A stretch of 64,000 bases of DNA. Origin: Ruegeria sp. R13_0. GTDB taxonomy: Bacteria; Pseudomonadota; Alphaproteobacteria; Rhodobacterales; Rhodobacteraceae. The notes under the pieces are model-generated. The model made no database searches. It was not told where the DNA came from and was given only the letters and a program-made list of their open reading frames with translations. The stretch covers positions 62,001 to 126,000 of the forward strand of contig NZ_JAGHRB010000008.1 in NCBI RefSeq assembly GCF_017743995.1. Direction: 5' to 3'. The translations under genes were made by a program, and so were the position numbers. Below are positions 57,204-64,000 of the stretch, piece by piece (the stretch's first letter is position 1; the number at the start of each line of letters is the position of its first letter).

Positions 57204-57608
57204 TTATCCCGACAGCCGCGCCAAATCCGCACTTAGCGCGCGGGCGTCGGAAATGCTGCGCTGCAAGGCCTGCAATTGCGCCTCGGCAGTGGTGCCTTGG
57301 GGCTTTGCGTTCAGCACCCTGTCGATTCTGGCGGCTGTGGCGGGATCTCCACCGCCGATGGCATCGCGCTGTTGCAGGATTTTCAATTTCAGCTGCGCCA
57401 GTTCCGATTCCGAGGACCTGATCTGCGCGGCCAATGCGTCGTTGCGGGCCTGAGCTGTCGCCACATCACCCTCGGCGGCTTCTATCCGATCATCATAGGC
57501 TCCGGTCGCAATGCCCGATACTCCGGCGAAGAAACCTCCGTCCGCCGGGTCTGTCGTGGTTTGGCAGGCGGCCAAAAGAAAGCAAGGCAGAGCAATGCGT
57601 GTGATCAT
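57204..57608 (-). CDS. Small coiled-coil lipoprotein
   Basis: A 134-residue predicted lipoprotein. The lipobox LLAAC follows a short hydrophobic signal (MITRIALPCFLLAAC). The mature part is nearly all helical, with heptad-like Ala/Leu/Gln sequence (about 45-130) suggesting a coiled coil. ATG 57608 is chosen because it follows the preceding stop; an in-frame start at 57623 would overlap it. Third gene of the caspase operon. No family recognised. Confidence 0.7.
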   Translation of the reverse strand: MITRIALPCFLLAACQTTTDPADGGFFAGVSGIATGAYDDRIEAAEGDVATAQARNDALAAQIRSSESELAQLKLKILQQRDAIGGGDPATAARIDRVLNAKPQGTTAEAQLQALQRSISDARALSADLARLSG

Positions 57609-57619
57609 GTTCTGCCCTG

Positions 57620-58321
57620 TCACAGCGACGACGCCAGATCGCTGGCGATTCCGCGCATCTGCGAAATCTGGTTGGAAAGCGCCTGCAGATCACCGTCAAT
57701 AGGCGAGGTGGTCTGGCGGCGCTTGATCGTCAGGCTGCGCGCCTCGGCAAATTCCGCCTGCCGTTTGGTTGCCCCGTCAATGGCCAGCTCCATCTGTTTC
57801 AGATTGCCATTGGCCTCGGTCAGCTCTCGTTGCAACTCGGCCTGATCTACGGTTCCCGCTGCGGCGCGAGCGTTCAGTGCGTCCAATTCAGCCTTTTGAG
57901 CCACCAGAACTTCGTTCATCACGTTCAGCGTGGTCTGCATTTCGGCAGCATTCCGGTCCAGATCGGATTTGATCTGACGCAGCCGTCTTTCGCGCCCGGC
58001 GTAGCTGCGCTGCACATAGGCCACATAGGTGCCTGCCAAAGCGCCAGCACCCAATCCTAGGGCAATGCCTGCGCCCACGTCGTCAGAACCGCCCAGCCCA
58101 AAGCCGATCGCTCCCCCCGTGACACCGCCTGCGATCGCCCCTTGCAAGATCGTCTTTTGTAAGGCTGCGGCTTGCTTTGCCAGATCGGCCTCGGCTTGGC
58201 TTGAGCCAGCGCCTACTGATCTCAGCGTTTCCGGCTCGCTGCCGCCACCGCAGGCGGACAGAACCAACGATGCCCCTAACACGGCGGCGATCAGCCGGGT
58301 GGAATTAGATCTGCCAGCCAT
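57620..58321 (-). CDS. Lipoprotein with glycine-zipper and coiled-coil regions
   Basis: A 233-residue predicted lipoprotein: signal peptide with lipobox VLSAC (Cys about residue 24), a glycine-rich hydrophobic stretch (about 58-95, GAIAGGVTGGAIGFGLGG and GAGIALGLGAGALAG) resembling a glycine zipper that may insert in a membrane, and a long helical region (about 105-200) likely to coil. ATG 58321 has GGGAG upstream. It overlaps the end of the caspase gene by 31 bases, so the two are co-expressed. Confidence 0.75.
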   Translation of the reverse strand: MAGRSNSTRLIAAVLGASLVLSACGGGSEPETLRSVGAGSSQAEADLAKQAAALQKTILQGAIAGGVTGGAIGFGLGGSDDVGAGIALGLGAGALAGTYVAYVQRSYAGRERRLRQIKSDLDRNAAEMQTTLNVMNEVLVAQKAELDALNARAAAGTVDQAELQRELTEANGNLKQMELAIDGATKRQAEFAEARSLTIKRRQTTSPIDGDLQALSNQISQMRGIASDLASSL

Positions 58322-59844
58322 TGGTAACTCCCTTTTTTACTATCTTCTGCCTGCGCCACATGGCGCAGAAACAATGCGGCATCCTCGCTCAGGCGCGCAT
58401 GTGCTTGCCCGAGGTTACGCGAAGTCGCCGCAGCGTCAAAGAAATCTGCGCCTGGCTCGGATGGAAAGAACACCACGGCGCGGGTCAAAAGTTCATCGTA
58501 ATAACTGCGGCTTTGATCCAGCCGCCTTAGAATGACACCGCGTGAGCGATAGATGTCGTAGATATCATTGCGGGCCTGTTGCAGTACCGGCAGCGCGGCA
58601 GGGTCCGAGCGGGCGATCTCTTCGATCTGACCCAAGGCATTTTCAGCAACGGCCAGAGTGCGTTCGACACTGCGCAGTGCAACAATATCGGTACGCAGAC
58701 TCTGCAACGTCGTGGCGGCCAGAAAGACTGAGACTTCGGCGGCGTCTTCAAACAGACGCTCTGGCGTTGCGGTTTCCTGCAGCGGCAAGCGACGGCGGTA
58801 CTGATCGAGGGCCGGTTCCAGATTGCGGCTTGGCCCATCTGGCATCAACCCAAGGGTGGAAAGGGCCGCGGCCAGCTTATCGGGTTCCGCGGCAGCCAGC
58901 GTGGCGCTGATCGGCGCGGCTGGGGCGGTTGCGGTTTTCCTCAACAGCTCAATCCGGTCACGCGCGAAAGCGGCGAACAGGCCGTCGGGATAGGTTTGCA
59001 GATAGTCCTTGAAGTCAGATTGATCGCTGCTTGCGGAAATGCTCCGCCAATGGGCCATGTCGGCCTCAAAAGCGTCCGTGGGACTGGCCGAGGACAAGCC
59101 CGGCGCGAAACTATGCTCATCCAGAACGGATTCTTCGACCCATGGGATCTGGCGGCCTTCGGTGTCCAGAACCACTTGCTGACGCACCCGGCCCAGCATC
59201 AGCCGCACATCCAGATCGGGCGTTGCAATATGATCCAGCAGGCTCGAGGTGAAGACACTGTTGTCGCCCAGCCCGTCATACGCCACGTTGCCGGGGTCAG
59301 TGGCATAGGCGATCAGCAAACCTGCACCGCCCCGGATGCGGACGAGGCCCTGTTCGACCATCCCTTTCTCCGAGAACGGGTTATTGCGGCAAGCATCCAG
59401 CAGCAGGATGCCGACATCCGGCCCCGCCTTGGCAAGTACATCGCGCACGCGGTCGATGGTGATCGAACTCCGGCTGAGGGCGGTTAGGTCATTCCCTGAA
59501 AACTCGGTGCCGATCAGGTGGTTCTGACCGCCGATCTGAACCCCGTGTCCGGCATAGAAGAAGACAGCCATTTCAGCGCCCTGTGCCGCCTGCCCAAAGG
59601 CTTGGACGGCCCGATCCATCGAGGCTGCGTTCTGATCGGTGGCCTCGGTCACGGCAAAGCCAAGCTCTCGTAGCGCTGCGCCTAAGGCCTCAACATCGTT
59701 GACTGGGTTGCGCAAGGCCATATCCGGGGCGCGGTAGTCGGAATTGCCGATCAGCAGGGCCACACGATCGGCCGCCCGGGCCGAGCCTGTCGCCAGAACC
59801 AGACAGGTCATTATGCAAACCAGCAAAAATCGGAACCGAGTCAT
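58291..59844 (-). CDS. Exported caspase-like (C14) protease
   Basis: A 517-residue protein with a Sec signal peptide (cleavage near ARA-ADR) and a caspase/metacaspase p20 domain (about 25-250). VALLIGNSDYRAP starts the fold, with catalytic His in FYAGHGV (about 99) and Cys in LLLDACRNNPF (about 150). The second half (about 260-517) is mostly helical, including TPRK-like linker sequence, and is not recognised. As an active dyad behind a signal peptide it should act in the periplasm. It is the first gene of an operon with two lipoproteins, a possible substrate or anchor set. Confidence 0.85.
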   Translation of the reverse strand: MTRFRFLLVCIMTCLVLATGSARAADRVALLIGNSDYRAPDMALRNPVNDVEALGAALRELGFAVTEATDQNAASMDRAVQAFGQAAQGAEMAVFFYAGHGVQIGGQNHLIGTEFSGNDLTALSRSSITIDRVRDVLAKAGPDVGILLLDACRNNPFSEKGMVEQGLVRIRGGAGLLIAYATDPGNVAYDGLGDNSVFTSSLLDHIATPDLDVRLMLGRVRQQVVLDTEGRQIPWVEESVLDEHSFAPGLSSASPTDAFEADMAHWRSISASSDQSDFKDYLQTYPDGLFAAFARDRIELLRKTATAPAAPISATLAAAEPDKLAAALSTLGLMPDGPSRNLEPALDQYRRRLPLQETATPERLFEDAAEVSVFLAATTLQSLRTDIVALRSVERTLAVAENALGQIEEIARSDPAALPVLQQARNDIYDIYRSRGVILRRLDQSRSYYDELLTRAVVFFPSEPGADFFDAAATSRNLGQAHARLSEDAALFLRHVAQAEDSKKGSYQWLADLIPPG

Positions 59845-59893
59845 ACCGTCACCTTAGCGCATGGGTTTTGGACTGCACAGTAAGATTGGCGCT

Positions 59894-60406
59894 CTATAGC
59901 CTGCCCAGTCGATCCTCGTCGTCCACAACGGTCAGCCGCGTATCCGGACTGCTCCACCGCCAGAGGACGAGATTGAGGTTTGTCGGTGTCGTCCCTGGTG
60001 CGAAGCTACGCACCAGCAAACCGACCAATCCGTCCTTGATCAATTGCGCGGCCAAGTCTTGCGTCGGGACGGCGCGACGGTCCAGCATGGCCGACCGCCA
60101 ACCGGGATCGGCCAGTACGGACGCGGTCATTCCGTATTGGGCCAAGGCGGCCTCGTCTCGTGTGTCGAAGATCGGGCCCAGATCCGCGTGGTAAGATACC
60201 AGTATTGTCGGCTGCAAATCCCCGACCTGATAGGCCTCACGCAGGGCCGTGGCCGGGTCCAGCGCCGTGTAGAGCGCAGGTGTACCCTTCGCGTTGAACC
60301 GACCACCATATTTCTCTGCCCCGCGACCCGAGAGAGGTTCGCGCGCGTAGACCGGGTTTAATGCTCGAAAAAGCGGCCCGCGATACCGGCCCTCGTCAAG
60401 CGGCAT
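59894..60406 (-). CDS. RES-domain toxin of a toxin-antitoxin pair
   Basis: A 170-residue RES-domain protein. The conserved arginine (LFRALNP), the tyrosine/glycine block YGGRFNAKGTPALYTALD, the glutamate in ATALREA and the polar VRSFAPG segment fit the NAD-consuming RES toxins (ParT/MbcT types). Its start overlaps the antitoxin stop by four bases. Confidence 0.87.
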   Translation of the reverse strand: MPLDEGRYRGPLFRALNPVYAREPLSGRGAEKYGGRFNAKGTPALYTALDPATALREAYQVGDLQPTILVSYHADLGPIFDTRDEAALAQYGMTASVLADPGWRSAMLDRRAVPTQDLAAQLIKDGLVGLLVRSFAPGTTPTNLNLVLWRWSSPDTRLTVVDDEDRLGRL

Positions 60407-60756
60407 CAGGCATAGACACCGGCATCGACGGCATCAATGTACTCCAACACCTGCTGCGCCTTGCCCTCCTGCACCAGCTGCATGGCGGTACGCCCGTCAA
60501 AGCCGGGCAGGGGTTCCGAGCGATACCAGGCATAGGCGATCAGATCCGAGCCAAAACGCGGTTGCACCTTGTTGAGAACCTCGACCAGTTCGCGCAGGCG
60601 ACGTTGGGTCTTGTCGGATTGAATACGCGTGCGGCGTTGCAGGGCATCCTTGCCCAACCCCACGGTCAAGGCGACCTCTTCGGCGGATGTACGCAGGGCC
60701 GCCGCGATTTTCCGAGGCTCAAACAGCCCGCCTTCGGCGAATTGAGCAATCTGCAT
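60406..60756 (-). CDS. Xre/MbcA/ParS-type antitoxin
   Basis: A 116-residue partner of the RES toxin. The N-terminal helical part (about 10-60) includes a degenerate Xre-like DNA-binding region, and the C-terminal half is the toxin-binding domain (AWYRSEPLPGFDGRTAMQLV, ending in YIDAVDAGVYA). ATG 60756 has an excellent GGAGG site six bases upstream; an in-frame start at 60798 would precede it by 14 residues and cover the promoter. Confidence 0.87.
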   Translation of the reverse strand: MQIAQFAEGGLFEPRKIAAALRTSAEEVALTVGLGKDALQRRTRIQSDKTQRRLRELVEVLNKVQPRFGSDLIAYAWYRSEPLPGFDGRTAMQLVQEGKAQQVLEYIDAVDAGVYA

Positions 60757-60783
60757 GCCACCCTCCAATCCTGTAACTTTGAC

Positions 60784-60801
60784 AGTATATAGCGTCACTA
60801 T
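60784..60801 (-). promoter_or_regulatory. Toxin-antitoxin promoter/operator
   Basis: Reading the minus strand, a TATACT -10-like element (60784-60789) is overlapped by the dyad ATAG-N5-CTAT (60789-60801), 30 bases upstream of the antitoxin start. Autorepression by the antitoxin complex at such a site is usual for these pairs. Confidence 0.45.
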
Positions 60802-60987
60802 CGCTGATCTTCAAGGAAACATACCGTGTCGCTGCCTCTCAAACCTCATCAAACCCCTTGGCAGACGACATGATCCTCACCAACTTGGGACCACCCGTTG
60901 ATTGACGACAGCCCGAGCGGCCCTTTTACCTGTTCGCAGCCTCGGGTATGAGGTCTCAAATGGCAAGAAAACAGCAGGAGCCCGTCC

Positions 60988-61422
60988 ATGTCGTTTCATC
61001 GCACCGCTTTTGCGGCATTGCTCGCGGCCGTGCTGCCAGCCGTCAGTTGGGCGCAATCAGACAGCGCGCCGTCTGAGGCGCTGTCCGTCGAATTGAACAC
61101 AGCACAGAATGTGGGCAATGCCTGCCGTCTGACGTTTTTGGTGCAAAACGGAACTGGGGTCTCAATCGACAAAGCCGTGTTCGAGACCGTGATCTTCGAC
61201 ACCGAAGGCGGCGTGGTTAGCCTGTCCCTGTTCGATTTCCGAGATCTTCCGGCAGATCGACCGCGCGTGCGGCAGTTTGATCTGCCCGAAAGGGATTGCG
61301 CGCAAGTGGGCCGCGCCTTGATCAACGGTGCAAATACATGCGTGGTCGACGGTGCGGAAAGCACTATCTGTGGCGATAAGCTCAGCCTCAGCAGCCGGGT
61401 CAAAGTGGAGCTTTTGGGATGA
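60988..61422 (+). CDS. Small secreted protein at the head of the ExbB/ExbD/TonB operon
   Basis: A 144-residue periplasmic protein: Sec signal peptide (MSFHRTAFAALLAAVLPAVSWA), then a beta-rich domain with four cysteines (46, 104, 118, 128) that could form two disulfides. ATG 60988 has CAGGAG upstream. Its stop overlaps the exbB start (ATGA), so it is part of the operon and may be a periplasmic partner of the energising complex. No family recognised. Confidence 0.75.
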   Translation: MSFHRTAFAALLAAVLPAVSWAQSDSAPSEALSVELNTAQNVGNACRLTFLVQNGTGVSIDKAVFETVIFDTEGGVVSLSLFDFRDLPADRPRVRQFDLPERDCAQVGRALINGANTCVVDGAESTICGDKLSLSSRVKVELLG

Positions 61423-62084
61423 ACATCTTGGGCACTTTGCGTGAAATTCTGGCGCTTGGCGGGCCGGTCGTTGGTATCTTGATCGTGATGTCAGTTCTGA
61501 CGCTTTCGGTCACGCTGTATAAATTGTGGCAGTTCGCGGCTTGTGGTGTTGGTCGCCACAAGGTTCTGTCCGAGGCGCTGGCCGCTTGGGATGCAGGGGA
61601 TCGCGCCGCAGCGCGTACTCGGCTGAACGACAGCAGCAGCTACCTTGCACCGATCGTTGGCGCCGCGATGGATGGGGTGGATGTCCCGGGCGTGGATGAC
61701 CGCCTCGATGCCGAGGCCGGTCTTGCCCTTGCCGGGTTGGAGCGCGGCTTTCGACTACTGGACACGGTCGCGCAGCTTGCCCCGCTGCTTGGATTGTTCG
61801 GAACGGTGCTTGGCATGATCAACGCGTTCCAGAGCCTGCAAACCGCCGGTTCCTCGGTGGACCCGTCGCTGTTGGCCGGTGGTATCTGGGTCGCCCTTGT
61901 GACAACGGCTGTAGGACTTGCGGTGGCGATGCCGACCTCGATGGTTCTGTCTTGGTTGGAAAGCCGCACTTCGCGTGAGCGGGTGTTCGCAGATAAAGCG
62001 CTGCGGACCATTCTGGTGCCCGGTCACGCGCTGCAGACAACGGCTGGGGCACAGACCCCGAGCGCCGCCCCCGAACATGCGTAA
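61419..62084 (+). CDS. exbB: MotA/TolQ/ExbB proton-channel protein
   Basis: A 221-residue ExbB/TolQ-type stator subunit with three membrane helices (about 15-37, 110-135, 148-175). AQLAPLLGLFGTVLGMINAFQSL and IWVALVTTAVGLAVAMPTSM are the conserved helices 2 and 3. With ExbD it uses the proton gradient to drive TonB. Its stop overlaps the start of the first exbD. Confidence 0.93.
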   Translation: MNILGTLREILALGGPVVGILIVMSVLTLSVTLYKLWQFAACGVGRHKVLSEALAAWDAGDRAAARTRLNDSSSYLAPIVGAAMDGVDVPGVDDRLDAEAGLALAGLERGFRLLDTVAQLAPLLGLFGTVLGMINAFQSLQTAGSSVDPSLLAGGIWVALVTTAVGLAVAMPTSMVLSWLESRTSRERVFADKALRTILVPGHALQTTAGAQTPSAAPEHA

Positions 62085-62442
62085 CACGGCGCCCTTTGCC
62101 AGACGCCCCTTGTCGATGACGCCGCTGATCGACGTCATATTCCTGTTGCTGCTGTTCTTCATGCTCTCATCCACCTTCTCGCGATTTGCTGAGATCGAAT
62201 TGACCCAAGCGGCGGCTGGCAGTGGCGCGGGTACGGCACCAGCGGACAGAGTGTTCCTGCAGCTTGGCCCGGATCGGTTGGTTCTGAACGGGGCCTCGAT
62301 CACGTTGGATGATCTGCTGACGCAAGTTGAAACCGGGCAGGTTCTGATCAGCCTCGACGCTGATACCTCGGCGCAACGTCTTGTCGATGTATTGGTCCCT
62401 CTGCGCGGTCGGGACGGGTTGACCGTCACGGTGTTGGAGTAG
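62077..62442 (+). CDS. exbD: ExbD/TolR-family protein, canonical copy
   Basis: A 121-residue stator partner with one N-terminal helix (about 15-37) and a periplasmic domain. The proton-relay aspartate is present, Asp19 in TPLIDVIFLLLLFF. ATG 62077 overlaps the exbB stop by eight bases. An open frame from 61918 lies inside exbB and is not used. Confidence 0.92.
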   Translation: MRNTAPFARRPLSMTPLIDVIFLLLLFFMLSSTFSRFAEIELTQAAAGSGAGTAPADRVFLQLGPDRLVLNGASITLDDLLTQVETGQVLISLDADTSAQRLVDVLVPLRGRDGLTVTVLE

Positions 62443-62446
62443 GCCG

Positions 62447-62824
62447 ATGATCCGCCAGACCCCCCAACGCCGCAGACGCGACTCCACGATCCCGCTGATC
62501 AATGTGGTGTTCCTGATGCTGGTCTTCTTCCTGATCGCCGGCACCGTGGCCCCCCCTTTGGACCCCGATCTTGAGCTTGTGGACACCGCAGAACTTGAGG
62601 GGCGTGAGCCGCCGGATGCGCTGGTCCTGCATGCAGACGGATCGCTCAGCTTTCGCGGGCAGGCCACCGACGCGGAAACCTACATGGCGGATCATGAAGG
62701 CGAAGAGGTCCGCATCGTGCCGGACCGCGCGGCCTCGGGCCCGCGTCTGATCGAGGTGACAGGCGCGCTGCGGCGGGCTGGGGCGAAATCGGTCTTTCTG
62801 GTCACGCAGCAGGCGATCGAATGA
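62447..62824 (+). CDS. ExbD/TolR-family protein with Asn at the proton-relay position
   Basis: A second ExbD-like protein of 125 residues, one helix (about 15-38) and a periplasmic domain. Aligned with the first copy, the essential aspartate is replaced by Asn19 (IPLINVVFLMLVFF), coded by AAT at 62501. It cannot carry protons in the usual way, so it probably pairs with the first ExbD in a mixed dimer. Its stop overlaps the TonB-like start by four bases. Confidence 0.9.
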   Translation: MIRQTPQRRRRDSTIPLINVVFLMLVFFLIAGTVAPPLDPDLELVDTAELEGREPPDALVLHADGSLSFRGQATDAETYMADHEGEEVRIVPDRAASGPRLIEVTGALRRAGAKSVFLVTQQAIE

Positions 62825-63933
62825 TCCGAACCTCGGCCATCATTGCCGCCGTGGCCGTTCTGGTTTCGCTGCTGGTGCACATTTTGGGCCTGAGCATGAC
62901 TACAGCCAGCCTGACCCATTCGCCAAGCGCTGTGGGCGATGAGGAAGATGCGGTGACCCTCGGCACGGCCTTTGAGGATTTGGCCGAACAGGTGCCCGAA
63001 CCGATCGAGCCAGAAGAAGCGGAGGTGCCCGAACCTCCGGTCGAAACCTCGCCCGAGCCTGAAGAGGCGGAGATTCCGACAAGCGAAGCTCTGGTTGCGT
63101 CACCCGATCCGCAAGAGCAGGTTTTCGCGCCCGATACCGGCCCCTCCAATGGCGGTCAGGCCGAGGTGCCAGAGCTGGAGGTGACCGAATCCGTTGACCA
63201 GTCGGAGACGCAAACGGCAGCAAGTGATGAGGTCGACGCGACGCCTTTGGCCGAGCCGTCCGATGTCGTCGAAATACCGCAAGCCAGTGCCGCAGAGACG
63301 GTCGAGCCGGTCGAAACGCCGGAGGCTGAGCAACTGGCCGCGTTGCCGCCCGTCGAGGTCGCTCCTGTGCCGCTGGAACAAGAGGCTGTCGAGCCAGAAA
63401 TCGCAGTAGAGCCTGTGCCAGACGAAGCAGAACCCGTGGAGGACAGCGAAGGAACCGAGCAGGCGGTGGCAACTTCCATTCGACCGCGCTTGCCCAATCG
63501 AACGCCCTCGGACGAGGTTCAGCCCGCTCTGCCCGGCGCGCGCAATTTCGACAATCTGAAATTTCCAGAACAAACCATTGAATCCCCGCTGGCAGCCTAT
63601 CAGCGCAAAGGGATTGATGCTTTCACCCGTAATGACCGGGGCAACCAGTCCGGTGGGCGAGGGCCGGGCAATTCCACCACGACCAACTATGCCGGACAAG
63701 TTCTTGTGCATCTGAACCGCGCACCCCGGGTCTATGCTCCGGTCCGTGGATACGCGCAGGTGTTCTTTCAGATCGACCCGGATGGCTCATTGGCCTGGGT
63801 CGAGGTTATTACCAGTTCGGGTTCGGATCAGCTGGATCGGGCTGCAAAAGATCAGGTCCGGGGGGCCGCACCGTTCCCGCCGCCGCCCGGTGGTGTCAGC
63901 CGCAAACTGTCTTTCTACTACCAGAACGGCTGA
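62821..63933 (+). CDS. tonB: TonB-like energy-transducing protein
   Basis: A 370-residue protein: one N-terminal membrane helix (about 7-27), a long acidic Pro/Glu/Val-rich periplasmic spacer (about 45-215), and a C-terminal TonB/TolA-like domain (about 285-370) with GYAQVFFQIDPDGSLAWVEVITSSGSDQLDRAAKDQVRGAAPFPPPP-type sequence, i.e. the V-x-F-x-I-x2-dG / APFPPPP pattern. It should contact an outer-membrane receptor. No TonB-dependent receptor gene is in the window. Confidence 0.88.
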   Translation: MIRTSAIIAAVAVLVSLLVHILGLSMTTASLTHSPSAVGDEEDAVTLGTAFEDLAEQVPEPIEPEEAEVPEPPVETSPEPEEAEIPTSEALVASPDPQEQVFAPDTGPSNGGQAEVPELEVTESVDQSETQTAASDEVDATPLAEPSDVVEIPQASAAETVEPVETPEAEQLAALPPVEVAPVPLEQEAVEPEIAVEPVPDEAEPVEDSEGTEQAVATSIRPRLPNRTPSDEVQPALPGARNFDNLKFPEQTIESPLAAYQRKGIDAFTRNDRGNQSGGRGPGNSTTTNYAGQVLVHLNRAPRVYAPVRGYAQVFFQIDPDGSLAWVEVITSSGSDQLDRAAKDQVRGAAPFPPPPGGVSRKLSFYYQNG

Positions 63934-64000
63934 GCCTAGCGCGCTCCGCGCCGTTGCTGCGCTCCGCCATCTTTGCGCATGGTCAGGCCAATCCGTTTGC

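Noticed and set aside
61419-62824. Flagellar MotAB or Tol-Pal system
   Set aside because: ExbB/ExbD lengths and the TonB-like C-terminus fit an Exb/TonB unit; no tolA, tolB, pal or flagellar gene is adjacent.

Overview
The window reads as chromosome-type DNA from an alphaproteobacterium of the Rhodobacteraceae (Roseobacter-like). It is GC-rich and densely coded, with many four-base ATGA gene overlaps. The family signatures fit that group: NasS/NasT control of nitrate assimilation, a GlpSTPQUV-type glycerol importer, a urtABCDE/ureDABCEFG divergon, a ChoXWV importer and a TRAP transporter. I assign the lineage from gene content only, not from any search. No tRNA, rRNA, CRISPR array, insertion sequence or phage gene was found.

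Layout. 1-1253: 3' part of a GlnT-type glutamine synthetase, ending at a bidirectional terminator. 1392-13026 (minus): nitrate assimilation, transcribed nasT-nasS, then nrtA-nrtB-fused ATPase-nirB-nirD-nasA. An intrinsic terminator in the nrtA leader is the expected target of the antiterminator NasT. 13196-21250: TRAP transporter dctPQM with a BASS-like permease, a DadA-like oxidoreductase, an enolase-superfamily enzyme, a divergent LysR regulator and an Asp/Glu-racemase-like enzyme. 21423-27440: glycerol ABC importer. 27488-28985: BlaI-type repressor and M56 metalloprotease. 29001-34964 (minus): urea ABC importer. 35216-40449 (plus): urease operon, including an easily missed 53-residue His-rich membrane protein between ureA and ureB. 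40533-46750: an MDR oxidoreductase, a GlxA-type regulator and a CoA-dependent set (acyl-CoA dehydrogenase, ADP-forming CoA ligase, CaiD-like hydratase) that looks like carnitine or gamma-butyrobetaine catabolism. 47091-49963: choline-type importer. 50091-56982: MmgE/PrpD protein and a tight hyuA-hyuB-aminotransferase-racemase operon. 57204-59844: an exported caspase-like protein with two lipoproteins. 59894-60756: RES/Xre toxin-antitoxin pair. 60988-63933: small secreted protein, ExbB, two ExbD and a TonB-like protein.

The common theme is nitrogen capture. Nitrate, urea, quaternary amines, amino-acid derivatives and possibly hydantoin-like compounds are imported and broken down, and the ammonium released can be fixed by glutamine synthetase. 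The envelope genes at the right end are a separate module.

The strongest unusual signals are: (i) ATP-binding subunit pairs of the nitrate and glycerol importers in which the lost switch histidine and the degenerate signature motif fall in the same composite site; (ii) all five binding-protein genes followed by a strong hairpin before the next transporter gene; (iii) the hidden urease-operon small protein; (iv) an ExbD pair in which one copy has Asn in place of the proton-relay Asp; and (v) the exported caspase/lipoprotein operon.
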